Assembly (NCBI GenBank): GCA_024803745.1
Contig: JANJXV010000194.1
Coordinates: 1,054,001-1,118,000 of the forward strand
Direction: 5' to 3'
DNA: 64,000 nt
Source: Megascapheus bottae
Taxonomy: Eukaryota > Chordata > Mammalia > Rodentia > Geomyidae
Positions 25,369 through 36,544 of the stretch are shown one piece after another; position 1 is the first letter of the stretch, and the number at the start of each line of letters is the position of its first letter. Under the pieces are notes generated by a model, which did no database searches, had not been told where the DNA came from, and worked only from the letters and a program-made list of their open reading frames with translations. The position numbers and the translations under genes were made by a program.

Positions 25369-25928
25369 TTGAAAATGGGAGCAAGATTACTACTAAATAC
25401 AATTATAGTTTTTCAGATATAACCAACCTAGACCTCTGTAGCTGGCAGACACTAGATGTTCACAAGTTTTGATTGGTATTATCACTCTTTCTTTTTGTGC
25501 ACTTACAGACCAGCCTAATGCAACCACTGATAAGCGATTTATACCCAAAACAATAAGCCTCTCAATCCAATCTCTATTGTCTTTAAGTCCCTCTGAGCCT
25601 AGAGAATAATTAACCACCTACATATACAATATTGCTCAACAGCCATCAAGTGTAGATCTGTGCAGTATAAGGGTTGAAACACGAGCAGAGGTCCAGAGAT
25701 AGAAAAAAAGAATGAGAGAGTTCACGGGAGGTGCAAGAGGATTAACGTAGGAGTGTAAGAATATTGTAGTAATGAAGAAAAGTTATAGCATAAGGATAAC
25801 TGACATAAGTTGGTAAGTAGGTAGCATATTTGAGTACAAAGTTTGGAAAGTATTAGAATAAAACTTATGTGTTGCTGCACGACTAGCTCTTAGCCCAACC
25901 AGTGGCCTCACAGTGGACCATGGGATGG
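25369..25928 (-). promoter_or_regulatory. L1 C 5' UTR (promoter region)
   Basis: 560 bp, matching the 5' UTRs of A and B. By eye it shares several variants with A (for instance 'tgtagctggcagacactaga'). Confidence 0.6.
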
Positions 25929-26256
25929 ATCTGTTTTTCTTGTCTACGTTGAGGGAAAGGGGTATTTCACAAGATGCAGAAGCGAAGATTTCAGAAGCAA
26001 ATGCTGTGAGTGAATTAGCTCGTAAAAAGCATTTTTATTTTCTTTTATCTTTCTGCCAGTCTTGGGGCTTGAATTCAGGGCCTGAGCACTGTCCTCGGGT
26101 TTTCTCAAGTCTAGCCCTCTGCCACTTGAGCCACAGTGCCACATCTAGATTTTCTATCTATGTGGTACTGAGCAATCAAACCCAGATCTTCATGGATGCT
26201 AGGCAAGCACTCTACCACTATACCAAACTCTCAACCCTGACATAGTAATTATAAAG

Positions 26257-26302
<46 letters not shown>

Positions 26303-27330
26303 ATCCAAATATCCTTTCTCCTACAAAGAATGATCACTCATCTATGTGTGTAATGCTTTTTTTTAAATGTCACTAATTCTTCTGTGTTTTTCCCTCTTGC
26401 ATTTTTTACACATGACAGCAAAGCTAATCATCAGGAAAAAATTGATTAGGATACAGAAACCTAATAATATCCTAGTAGATTGACGTCAAAAATATGTGCA
26501 AGATGCCCTGTGTGTTTGACCTAGTGGGAGAGTCCTTGGCTACCAAGCAGTAAGCCTCAGGTTTGATCCTCATTACCACATACATAGAAAACGCTGCAAG
26601 TGGTGCTGTGGCTCGGTGGGACATCTAAAGCCTAAAGAAAGCCCAAGAACAATGTTCACACTCTGAGGTCAAGTCCCAAGACTAGCAAAAACAAAAAAAA
26701 TTCGACAAGGGGCAAAATGCAGGCAGAGAAGGCACTGTGAAGCAAATGTTTGGTAAAGGATGAGGGCAATATTGACCCTTAAGTTTGGATCTTACCTAAG
26801 AAAGGCTCCTTGAGCCTGAGACCAGACTGGTAGTTGGGCCTAGTGGAAGACATTGGGATTGGACAAATAAGGTGTGCTGTATACTACATCCACATGTATA
26901 TTGTGAGACTGGAGGAGAGATTCAGCCTCCAGTATGTCTTTGGTGAGGTCTTTGGTGAGCAAGGATCTTTGGTCATTGGGCCCTGAAAGGTGACCCTGCC
27001 TCCCTCACAATGGAACAGAATATGGAACCCTGGTAACCAAGCCACTGTAACTAACAACCAGCTCAAGCCAGCTCACTTGGCCTGTGGCTCAGGAGGAAGA
27101 AAGATGTTGCTGTGCTGTTGCCAAAGGTCAGGAAACTCGAGTCTCAGGCCTGGAAGTTGTGGATGTCTTACTCGAAGATGTACATGCTAGATCATTGCCA
27201 AGCCACAAATCCAGTATAACAGAACTTTCTCTAAGAAGAAGGCCAGGAATATCCAGGGCAACCAGATGAGGTAAATTTCTAAGAAGAAATGTATTTGACC
27301 CCATCATCCTCCCCACATACTACAACTTTC
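25929..27330 (+). repeat. Array spacer 3 (RalGDS-like 5' end)
   Basis: 1402 bp, about 30 bp longer than spacers 1 and 2, mainly because its CAT repeat (26258-26302) has fifteen units. SINE content is the same (minus near 26039-26240, plus near 26520-26700). It lies between the 5' end of L1 C and the 3' end of L1 D. Confidence 0.88.
27104..27270 (+). pseudogene. RalGDS-like first exon, spacer 3
   Basis: ATG at 27104, MLLCCCQRSGNSSLRP, the same TAG, and the same donor GAG|GTAAAT at 27271. The conserved donor with no acceptor or next exon within 6 kb means any transcript would have to splice over or into an antisense L1. Confidence 0.48.
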
Positions 27331-29613
27331 TTTTTTTTTCATTTTTTTATTGTAATTAGTAAAAGGGTTAGATGATATTTGCCAGATAGAAGGTGCATTA
27401 ATTCACATACATTGATACCCTTTCACATGTCTTGGTACCCATTTCCCTCCAACCCCACACCCCCCACCTGTCTTGGTTTTCCCCCCTTCTCTATCAAATT
27501 TCAAATATCCAAATACAAATAAATTCAATATATCACATAACAAAGTGAGATACTATACCAATATGGGATAACCAAGGGACAGCAAGCGAGATGAGAGACA
27601 ACATAGTACATTAAGGACAACAATCATTCATTATATGGCTTTTGTGTCAATATCCTGGAGGTCCTTTCAATTAGCTTCACATTATATGGCCTTATATATG
27701 GCCTTTTGCCCTATTGCCAATCTCTGCTAGTAGAGCCCAAGGTTTCTAATGATTATGACGAATGAGGGAAACCACTGAGCCTAAGTTCCTTTGAGTCTGG
27801 CTTACTTCACTTAATATGATTTGTTCTAAGTCTTTCCATTTCCTAACAAATGGGGCGATGTCATTCTTTCTGACAGCAGGTTAGAATTCCATAGTGTACA
27901 AATACCACAACTTGTTGATCCACTCATCAACTGAGGGACATCTGGGTTGGTTCCATATCTATGCTATGGTGAATAGTGCTGCAATGGACATTGTTGTGCT
28001 AGTGGGTTAATATGCCCTTGTTTCTGGATTGTTGGGTAAATGCCAAGTAGTGGAATTGCTGGGTCATACGGGAGTTGTATGTTTAGCCTTTTGAGGCATT
28101 GCCACACTGCTTTCCATAGTGGTTGAACGAGATTGCACTCCCACCAACAGTGTAGTAGTGATCCCTCCTGGACACATCCCCTCCAGCATCTGTTATCATT
28201 CGTTTTCCTGATCCTGGCCATTCTAACTGGAGTTAGGTGGAATCTTAGACTTGTTTTGATTTGCATTTCTTTTATGACCAGAGATGTTGAGCATTTCTTC
28301 ATGTGTCTATAGGCCATTTTTGTTTCTTCTTCAGAGAAGACTCTCTTTAAGTCTTTGGCCCATTTTGTAATGGGATGGGTGTTACTTTGGAGGTTAGTTT
28401 TGGAGTGATTCAATTTTTTGAGTTGTTGATATATTTTAGATATGAGGCCTTGTTCCGTTGTTTGGGTGGTGAAGTTCTTCTCCCACTCTGTAGGCTTCCT
28501 GATTAGTTTACTAGCTATATCCGTTGCCATACAAAAGCTCTGCAGTTTAATGCAGTCCCACTTATCCAGCCTTTCTCTGATTTGTTGTGATTCTTGGTCC
28601 TTATTAAGAAAGTTTCGACCTGGACCAAGGAGGCCTAGTGTATCTCCTATTCCTTCCTGTAAACTTTTCAGTGTGTCAGCTTTTACCTCCACGTCTTTGA
28701 TCCATTTGGAGTTAATTCTAGTGCAAGGGGACAAAGAAGGATCCAACTTTAGTTTTCTGCAGGTGTTTAACCAGTTCTGCCAGCACAACTTGTTGAAGAG
28801 GCTATCTTTCTTCCATTCTATTTTTTTGGCTCCCTGGTCAAAGATTAGGTGGCCATAGGTCTGTGGTTTAATATCTGGGTCCGCAGTTCTACTCCATTGG
28901 ACTTCAGGCCTGTTCTTGTGCCAGTAGCAAGCTGTTTTGAGAATTATAGCTCTGTAATAGAGCCTTAAGTTTGGAATTGAAATTCCTCCAGCGCTGTTCT
29001 TTCTGCTAAGAAGTGTTTTTGCTATACGGGGTCTTTTATTATTCCATTTGAAATTTTGAATTGCCTCTTCTATGTCTTTAAAGAATGACATTGGGATGTC
29101 GATGGGTATTACATTGAATTTGTAGATAGCCCTTGGCAAGATTGTCATTTTCACAATGTTGATTCTTCCAATCCAGGACCATGGGAGGTTTTTCCATTTC
29201 CTTAGTTCTGCTTTAATTTCTTTTTTAGGGTTTTAAAGTTTTCATCTAAACGGACCTTTACATTCTTAGTTAAGCTAATTGCTAGGTACTTTATTTTCTT
29301 TGAGGCTATTGTGAAAGGATTTTCTTTCCTGATTATTGCCTCGTTCCTCTCAGTGTTGGCGTAAAGTAAGGCAGTTGATTTGTGAGGGTTGATTTTATGG
29401 CCTGCTACCCTTCCAAAGCTTTGAATCAGCTCAAGGAGCTTGGGAGTAGAGTCTATAGGATTTTTTAAATACAGAATCATGTTATCTGCAAAGAGGGATA
29501 GTTTTATTTCCTCTTTCCCTACTTGGATCCCCTTTATGCTTGCTTCTTGCCTTATTGCACTGCCTAGGAATTCTAGTACTATGTTAAAAAGGAGTGGAGG
29601 GAGTGGGCATCCT
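27331..29613 (-). mobile_element. L1 D: 5'-truncated, right end of array
   Basis: 2283 bp in minus orientation, holding the 3' UTR and the ORF2 C-terminal half. It stops in the reverse-transcriptase region at 29613 ('gggcatcct'), where unrelated sequence begins. Its 3' flank is the same spacer end as for B and C, which argues that it belonged to the original pair of L1s that seeded the array. Confidence 0.9.
27746..29613 (-). pseudogene. L1 D ORF2 C-terminal half, dead
   Basis: It carries private damage: a frameshift near 28005 after IQKQGHINP, a frameshift near 29220 after [10 protein letters not shown], and FADN in place of FADD at about 29478-29489, so the second catalytic aspartate of the reverse transcriptase is lost. 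The Cys block reads [13 protein letters not shown]. These changes are absent from B and C, so D has evolved separately for longer or under no conversion. Confidence 0.88.
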
Positions 29614-29639
29614 GAATGCTACCCCCTAGTACTTTAATG

Positions 29640-29790
29640 CAAAGCTTTGGGCTGTGGCATTTTAAGCACAATTCAATGCTCTGTTTTTTGCTGGTTAATT
29701 AGAGGTAAAAATCTTATGGAATGTATTGCGTGGCTGATTTTCAACTGGAATCCTCAGTTCTCAGCTTATCTTGAGTAGCTAGGATTACAA
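29640..29790 (-). mobile_element. Decayed composite SINE
   Basis: On plus it shows 'gctggttaattagaggtaaa' (the SINE middle region) and 'gagtagctaggattacaa' (7SL-like head end). It lies just right of the array end. Confidence 0.65.
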
Positions 29791-29794
29791 TACT

Positions 29795-30890
29795 TTTACA
29801 ACATGTATGCTCATACACATTGCTTCTGATCCAAACACTCATTGTTCAATTTAACTAACAAGATGTGAGGAACGATGATTGACTGTAATTTACTAGATGG
29901 GATTCTACTGAGTATATATTTCCACTTCCACTCTGAAGCCAGGGAAATGTTTCTGGTACATGTTTCAACTATCTCCCAAAGAGGAAATAATATGTGAGTA
30001 CGTTTGGTAGTATTTCAGATAGGAGATGGACTTTGGTGTTTGGAACCTGTTGGGCAGAGTGTATCAGCTGGGCTGTGATAACAGAGATGATGTTACAGAC
30101 AGTAATATCTTCATCCCAGACAGACTTAGTCCAGATCCTTGGATTTCAGGCCTTGAGTAGATAGAATTACAAGTGTGAGCTGCCACCACCACCTGGTTCA
30201 TTTTGGAAACCTTAATTGCTTCTCATTTGTTCCTTTCCTTTTTTGGAAGATTGATCTAAGCTGGCTGATTGTGCATCACAATGAAGTGATTGGCCTCAGG
30301 AATTGCAAATATTTGTTTCATCAGCACGGAATGAATGAAGTTGATCTAAACCCAATAGTATTTTCCTTCTGATAAATAGGGAACTTACTTATATCATTTT
30401 TCCTTGCCTTTGCTTTCCCAAAGCAAACAACATGTTTCTTAAAAACTATACTTCATGAGAATATTATAATTAGAAGCTATCTTCTGCACACTTCAGAATA
30501 GTCCTTGCATTTATAAACTTATATTACAATATTAGGTAGAAGAATGGTGACTGTTAGTTTCATAACTACTTCATATGTTTTACTCTTTAAGGCTCATTAA
30601 GTCAAGAAGGGATTAAATATATTTATATAATAGTAGAACATAGCTCCTGCTAATTTGATGTGTGTGCAGATGATACACAGATTTATTAGGATTACTCAAA
30701 AGTTTTCTTCAAATTTTCAGTAGTAGACTGCTATGCTAACTGGTAGGTGATAGTAATGATGCTGAAATTCTATGAATCAGCTATGAAGCAGAATTTCAGG
30801 GGAGAGTATTTGCTAGGGACTTAATTTCTAAGATGCATATGAAGAATATTGAACTATAACACCAAATGATGGAGGACTCAGCGTCACATT
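29795..30890. other. Intergenic, mostly no feature seen
   Basis: AT-rich single-copy-looking sequence. A head remnant of a minus SINE lies at about 30120-30190 ('gagtagatagaattacaagt'). Short chance frames show no known family. Confidence 0.5.
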
Positions 30891-30894
30891 TTGT

Positions 30895-31115
30895 TGTTTT
30901 ATGCAAGTCCTGGGACTTGAACCCAGGGCCTGGGAACTGTCCTTAAAAGTTTTTTTTTGCTTCAGGCTAGTGTTCTACCACTTTATCCACAGCTCCACTT
31001 CCAGATTTTTGGTAATGAACTGTAAATCAGAATATCATGCAATGTGTTTGGGCTGGATTCAAACCTGATTCTGTGTAGATAGGATTCCAAGTGTGAGCGC
31101 ACAGAGCCTGGCTAG
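30895..31115 (-). mobile_element. Composite SINE
   Basis: On plus, 'cctgggacttgaacccaggg' is followed by 'taggattccaagtgtgagcg'. It ends in 'agagcctggct', the CCGGGC-like start of the 7SL-type head in minus orientation. Confidence 0.78.
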
Positions 31116-31357
31116 TATCATTCATCATTCAAGTCATGGGACTGCAATTCTGCACCTGGGTCTTGTCACTGAGCTTTTCAGCTCAAGACTACTGCCCTAT
31201 CCCTTGAGCCATAGGGCCACTTCTGGGTTTCTGGTGGTTAATTGGAGATAAGAGTCACATGGACTTCAGTGCTCAGGCTGACTTTGAACTGCTATCCTTG
31301 GATCCCAGCCTCTTGAGCAGCTACATTTACAAGTGTGAGCCACCATACCCGGCTAAA
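31116..31357 (-). mobile_element. Composite SINE
   Basis: It lies directly next to the previous SINE. It contains 'gagcttttcagctcaagact', 'ttaattggagataagagtca' and 'gtgagccaccatacccggct'. Confidence 0.82.
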
Positions 31358-31359
31358 TT

Positions 31360-31560
31360 AGTTTTTAAGTTAATTTATTTTGTTAAGTCAATATATAGTT
31401 GGCATACGGTTACATAAGTAATGAACATATTTCTTAAGAAAATTGTTATCCCCTCCCTCATTTTTCTCTGTTTTCCTACCCTCAGCCCCCTCTCCACCCA
31501 GATTGTTCAGTTCATTTCCGTTTAGTGTCTTCCAAGTATCACTGTTCAATTGGTTCACCC
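31360..31560 (-). repeat. Shared repeat, possibly an old LINE 3' end
   Basis: This stretch ('ggcatacggttacataagta' then 'tatcccctccctcatttttc') is similar to 37995-38160 ('gctgttacatatgtaatgag' then 'taccccctcccccattttct'). The layout, with a GTTACA-like word and then a C-rich pyrimidine tract, is like the L1 3' UTRs of this window read antisense. It is probably an older L1 family. Confidence 0.45.
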
Positions 31561-31779
31561 TTTTTCCTTTGTTTTTTTTTTTTTTACCATTTTATTATAC
31601 CCTCTCCAATCCCCAAATCACATAAACCTATGTACAAGACACAGGGTACCCGAATTCAACACAGTGACTACAGAGAATAAAACTAAAGGGAAAAAGAAGA
31701 AAAGAGGTAAAAAGCAAAGAAAATGAAAGAACATCATACAGTACCTTAGAAGCAACAACACTGAAAAAACAAAACATAA

Positions 31780-31920
31780 ACCTTGGGGTGAAAATGAAGC
31801 TTGCCTAGCATGTATGAAACCCTGGATTCCATTCCTCAGCACCACATAAACAAAAAACTGGAAGTGCCACTGTGACTCAGCTGGTAGATTTCTTACGTTC
31901 AGCACAGAGTGTCTCCAAGT
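31780..31920 (+). mobile_element. ID-like SINE, partial
   Basis: It shows 'cttgcctagcatgtatgaaa' and 'aactggaagtgccactgtga'. Its 3' end is lost. Confidence 0.72.
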
Positions 31921-32009
31921 GACAAAAATCTGTCACATTTAAGTCAGGCTTCAAAACTTTGCTAGGAACCAGTTATGTGATTTGGAATAAAGTCCAGTTT
32001 TCAAAAAAT

Positions 32010-32250
32010 CACTAGCCAGGCGCTGCAGGGTCATAATTGTCATTCTACTAGCCAGGGAGAAGGTGATTCAAAGCCTTTGCAAGCAAATAAAATGAAAACA
32101 AAAAAACTGTAAGATTCTACTCTCCACTTATCCACCCAAAAACTAAGTGGAGTTGTGGCTAAAACTGGTACAGCATTAGCCTTGAGGAAAAAGAACTAAG
32201 AGACCTTGCCCAGGTCCAAAGTTCAACCTCCCCACCAAGAAAGACAAAAA
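32010..32250 (+). mobile_element. Decayed composite SINE
   Basis: The head remnant 'agccaggcgctgcagggtca' is followed by a tail with 'aagtggagttgtggctaaaa' and 'ccttgcccaggtccaaagtt', with an A-rich end. Confidence 0.6.
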
Positions 32251-32629
32251 AGGAGTCCAGATACCTTAGTTTAAAAAGTATATCTGGATATCTTAGTAGA
32301 TTTTTCTGATCTTTCCTCATTCATCTGATGGAACCACATAATCTTGATCCTGATCTGACTAAGAGCCTGCATTGTGCTTAATAAATTCATTCCACATATT
32401 CCAGTAGAATCTGGACAGCTAACAGCCACTTACCAATGCTTTATTCTACGTTTAGGCCAGTATGTCTTCATACCATCTACACAGTCAGCTATATCATCTT
32501 TCCAGAAGTATCATTGAGTGTAGAACACTCAGAACTAAAATAATTGCATAAAGATGTAATAAAAACCCTTGATTCATTAAGAAAATTTCTGTACCACTTA
32601 GAGCAAGTACATTAGTGGTGTTTACCTCT

Positions 32630-33062
32630 AGCCTCTTTTTTAAAAAATTTATTAACATTGAATTTTACATCATATTTCAAATGTCATGTTTAACCAACAA
32701 GTATTCAAGAAGGGAATCGCTATACAATCACTGGCACATAGATTTTAGAATATAGTAAAAATTAAGCTGAGTCTTTGTATGTCATAGATACAGATTAATC
32801 TATAATAAAACACATGTCTATAGAGTGTATAGTCTATCCTAGATTTTTATGTCTATGTAGTTATGTTTATATCTCCAAAATTATGTCCAGAACTTTGGGT
32901 ATCAACTATTCAATCATTGCTCTACTACTGTTTGAAACTAATATCTATATATTAAGGATACCATGTACCTTTTGTTCCTTGGTCTTGACTTATCTCACTC
33001 AACAGGATTCACTCTAATTTCATCCACTACCCCAAAAATGCCATTATTATTTTTTTCTGTGC
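32630..33062 (-). mobile_element. Old L1 3' fragment
   Basis: Poly-T and AT-rich sequence is followed by 'gacttatctcactcaacagg', which resembles the antisense of the L1 ORF2 end ('gcttacttcacttaatatga' in the array copies). It is strongly diverged, so an older insertion, interrupted on the right by a younger L1 tail. Confidence 0.5.
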
Positions 33063-33560
33063 AGATCTTCTTTTTATGTATTTATATTTATTGTAATTTA
33101 TAGAAGGGTTACATTATATTCACCAGATAGAAGGTGCATTACTTCTCAAACTTTGATACCCCATGTAATGATATGGTCCCCATTTCCCTTCCCCTACCCC
33201 CATTCATGTTCATTTCCCCCCTTCCCTATCCAATTTCAAATAACCAATTAGGCACATATGAAATATATCAGAAAACAAGGTGAAATATTGTAACAATATG
33301 ATATAACCAAGGGATAGCAAAAGAGATAAGAGATCACATAGTTCATTAAGGACAACAATCACTCATTATATGAGTTTTGTTTCTTTATCTTGGAGGTCCT
33401 TACATTTAGTGTCATACTATTTGTCACGATGTCTCTAGATTTTGTTCTATTGTTAATCTCTGGTAGCAGAGCCCAAGGTTTCTACTGAATTTGACAAATG
33501 AGGGAGACTCTTGGGCCTATGTTCCTTTGAGTTTGGCTTACTTCACTTAATATGATTTTT
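33063..33560 (-). mobile_element. L1 3' UTR and ORF2 end, 5'-truncated
   Basis: It matches about 12470-12956 of L1 B in the same orientation, including the pyrimidine-rich tract and 'aacaatatgatataaccaag'. It ends just after the antisense of the last ORF2 codons. A similar phrase ('aatgccattatt') flanks both sides (33036 and 33587), possibly a short duplication at insertion or an older shared repeat. Confidence 0.8.
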
Positions 33561-33628
33561 TTCCCTTTTCTTCCACTTCCCCGAGAATGCCATTATTTTG
33601 TCTTGTCAGTTGGCTATATATCATTCCA

Positions 33629-33651
33629 TTGTGTGTGTGTGCGTTTGTGTG

Positions 33652-33685
<34 letters not shown>

Positions 33686-33690
33686 CGTGT
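33629..33690. repeat. (TG)n microsatellite
   Basis: GT dinucleotides with occasional CG and TT interruptions. Confidence 0.92.
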
Positions 33691-33764
33691 ATCACATTTT
33701 TTGTAGTAGGGCATCTGGTTGTTTCCATCATCCAACCTCATTTTCTACAGATATTTTTATAGTC

Positions 33765-34895
33765 TCTTTTTTATTTTCAGGGTAATGTATAGAGGGGTTA
33801 CGATTACATTTACAGGTAGTTGACTGCATTACTTCTCACACATTTATTCCACTCCACATATTTTTGTCCCCAATTCCCTCTCCCCTCCCCTTCCCAATCA
33901 TCTTGTTTCCCCCCTTCCCTTTCCTATTTGACATAAACAAATAAACATATATACAATATGCCAGGGAAAAATCAGATACAGTAACAATCTGACATTAACC
34001 AAAGGGCAAAATAAGAGATGAGAAATAACATAGTAGATTAAGGACAAAAATCACACAAGATTAAGAGCAACGATGACACAAGATATAGCTCTTGTTCCCA
34101 TATCCTAGAGATCCTTTCATTTAGCCTCATCCTATATGACCTTATATACCTAGGTTTTTGAGTTATTGTAATCCTCTGCTAGGAGAGTCCTAGATGTGAA
34201 CTAATTATTACAAATGAGGGAAACCATTGAGCTTATGTTTCTTTGGGTCTGGCTGCTTCACTTAATATGAATTTTTCCAAGTCTTTCCATTTCCTTACAA
34301 ATGGGGCGATGTCATTCCTTCTGATGGCAGCATAGCATTCCATTGTGTATAAGTACCACATCTTCTTGATTCAGTCATCTACTGAGTGGCATCTGGGTTG
34401 GTTTCATATCTTTGCTATGGTAAATAGTGCTGCAATGAGCATCATTGTGGTAGTGGCTTTAGTATGTCCTTTTTTCTGGACAATTGGGTAGATGCCAAGT
34501 AGTGGATTTGCTGGATCATAGGGGAGCTCTATGTTCAGTCTTTTGAGGAACCACCACACTGCTTTCCCTAGTGGTTGAACGAGTTTACACTCACACCAAC
34601 AGTGTAGGTGTGATCCCACCTGGTCACTTCCCCACCAGTATCTCTTATTAGATTTTTTGATAATGGCCATTCTGACTGTAGTCAGGTGGAATCTCAAAGT
34701 TGTTTTGATTTTCATTTCCCTTATTGCTAGAGATATGGAGCATTTCTTCATGTGTCTAAAGCCCATTTTAATTTTTTCTTCAGAGAATACTCTTTTAAGT
34801 CTTTAGCCCACCTTTTAATAGGATGGTTGTTTCTTTGAAGATTTGTTTGGGAGAGATTCATTTTTTTCAGCTATAGATATATTTTAGATAACTAC
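33765..34895 (-). mobile_element. L1 fragment: 3' UTR + ORF2 C-terminus
   Basis: It matches about 12470-13585 of L1 B with clear divergence. The readable part (34404-34766) holds the C-terminal Cys block as YWWGSDQVGSHLHCWCECKL, in which the first Cys pair is altered. It is 5'-truncated and separate from the tandem array. Confidence 0.85.
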
Positions 34896-34909
34896 ATATA
34901 TTTTTGTAG

Positions 34910-35265
34910 AAAAAAGAATGGAAGCCATCATGCTGGCTCACAACTTAATTTCAGCTACTTAGGAGGCTCAGGGCTTAGGATCACAGGTCAAAGCCAACCA
35001 GGGCCCTACAGTGTGTGAGATCAAACTCTGTGAACATACAATGACTGTAAGAGGAATCTCACTGCCTGGGAATGTAGCCTAATGGTAGAGTGCTCACCTA
35101 GAATGCATGAAGACCTAGGTTCTATTCACCGGTACCGCATATTCAGAAAAAAGCTAGAAGTGGCGCTGTGTTTCAAGAGGCAGAGCACTCACCTTGGGCA
35201 AGCGAGTCCAATGAAAATGTGTAGGCCCTGAGTCCAAGCCCTAGGACTGGCAAAAAGAAAAAAAA
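34910..35265 (+). mobile_element. 7SL-like head followed by ID-like SINE
   Basis: The head 'cagctacttaggaggctcag' (to about 35050) is joined to a full ID-like unit with 'agtgctcacctagaatgcat', 'tagaagtggcgctgtgtttc' and a long A-rich tail at 35253-35267. Confidence 0.82.
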
Positions 35266-35364
35266 GAGCAATCTTACTTAAGTAACAAGGAATGTACCCT
35301 ATATTTATACAGACTGAAAAATTCATTAAGAAATTAGAAAATATGTATAAAGTGCATAATTTCT

Positions 35365-35460
35365 TTTGTGTGTTGGCACTGGGTCTTCAACTGAGTGCTT
35401 CAGCTCTATCCCTGACCTTTTCTGCTCAAGGCTAGCACTCTACCAATGCAGCCCCAAATC
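35365..35460 (-). mobile_element. SINE tail fragment
   Basis: On plus it reads 'ctgctcaaggctagcactct', part of the ID-like tail. The rest is missing. Confidence 0.65.
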
Positions 35461-35654
35461 AACTATCTTCAATTGAGATATAAGCGATGAATATTTCAGG
35501 GTGCTTCATGAAAAACATTTTTATAAATTGAAACTTTCAACACAGTCTTATTTTAGTATGAATGTTGAGATGGGAAGAGACAGAAAAAGTGAAATGTTTC
35601 CTGATCCCCATAGAGAAGAGACTCAGCAGAACCACTGTGGTCTGCAGGCTTCTT

Positions 35655-35890
35655 TGTGAGTTTTGTTTGCTTGTTTGATTTTTGTCAATTGTGGGGCTTG
35701 AACTCTGGGCCTGGGCAGTGTCCCTGAGCTCTTCAGCTCAAGGCTAGTGCTTTAATCTGTGAGCCACAGTGCCACTTCTGGTTTTTCTGGCAGTTAACTG
35801 GGTACTTTGGCTGGCTTTAAACTTTGATTCTCAGATCTTAGCCTCCTGAGTAGCTAAGATTATAGGTGTGAGGTACCATCACCAGGCTGC
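35655..35890 (-). mobile_element. Composite SINE, near full length
   Basis: It contains 'tggggcttgaactctgggcc', 'gagccacagtgccacttctg' and 'cctgagtagctaagattata', ending at 'accatcaccaggct'. Confidence 0.85.
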
Positions 35891-36244
35891 TGCTCTGTTA
35901 CTATGCAGGTTCTGGATCAAGAACTTCAAGTTCTTACTTCAATTTTTTCTTCTCTTGCCTGATACTCTGCCATTTCAACGAAGCCCCAGTTCCTGGTCTT
36001 TGTTGGTTAATGAGAGATATTATGATTTTCTAATATTCAGAGCAATGATTATAAAACCCAGCATTTTACTTACTTGAATAAATTAAGAGACAGGACCTAG
36101 TGAGATGGAAAACAAAATTTTTTTTCAAGTTGCTATCCTGTTCTAATGCATAAGTCTGGCTATTTTGCTTACACACAAATATGTATTTTACCAATTTCTA
36201 CTCTATTTTTGCTTAGCTTAAATCCACCACTGCCATTTCATAGA

Positions 36245-36528
36245 TTTTGTTGTTGTTGTTTGCGGTGCTTGAACTCTGTGCCTGGGCTGTTCCTCAGATC
36301 TTCAGTTCAATGCCAGTGCTCTACTACTTTTGATTTGGCCAGTCCTGGCCTTGAACTCAGGGACTGAGCACTGTCCTTATATTTTCTCAAGGCTAGGCCT
36401 CTACCACTTCAGCCTCAGCACCACTTCCAGCATTTTTCTATGTATGTGATATTGAGGAATTGAACCCAGGTCTTCGTGCATGCTAGGCAAGCACTCTACC
36501 ACTAGGCCAAACTCCCAGCCCAAAATTA
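36245..36528 (-). mobile_element. SINE tail fragment plus ID-like SINE
   Basis: A short piece (36245-36325) is interrupted by an ID-like SINE (36330-36528), which shows 'ggccttgaactcagggactg' and 'tgctaggcaagcactctacc' on plus. Confidence 0.75.
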
Positions 36529-36544
36529 TTCATCATTACTATTA

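Larger units (their letters stand above)
19887..25928 (-). mobile_element. L1 C: full-length, inactive
   Basis: 6042 bp in minus orientation. It has the same component order and the same shared lesions as L1 B, plus private indels (an extra stop at the ORF2 region near 22895 and a 3-nt loss near 23285). It sits between spacers 2 and 3, without target-site duplication. Confidence 0.93.
8955..29613. repeat. Tandem array of L1 + RalGDS-like-exon spacer, about 7.42-kb period
   Basis: The same two blocks alternate in constant orientation: partial L1 A, spacer 1, L1 B, spacer 2, L1 C, spacer 3, partial L1 D. Matching points lie 7419 bp apart between spacers 1 and 2 and 7415 bp apart between spacers 2 and 3. 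The left end breaks inside the ORF2 endonuclease region (matching about 16373 in L1 B) and the right end inside the reverse-transcriptase region (matching about 14748), so the array covers about 2.8 periods. No target-site duplication flanks L1 B or C: their 3' side always meets ACAACTTTC and their 5' side always meets ATCTGTTTTTCTTG. That points to duplication by recombination. Confidence 0.9.

Noticed and set aside
8955..29613. Array considered as a CRISPR-like or satellite repeat
   Set aside because: The repeated unit is 7.4 kb and consists of recognisable L1 and gene sequence, in a mammalian genome.
33023..33600. Repeated phrase 'aatgccattatt' on both sides of an L1 tail as a target-site duplication
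   Set aside because: The surrounding words are also similar ('ccactaccccaaa' and 'ccacttccccgag'), so it could equally be an older shared L1-like repeat; not firm enough to call.
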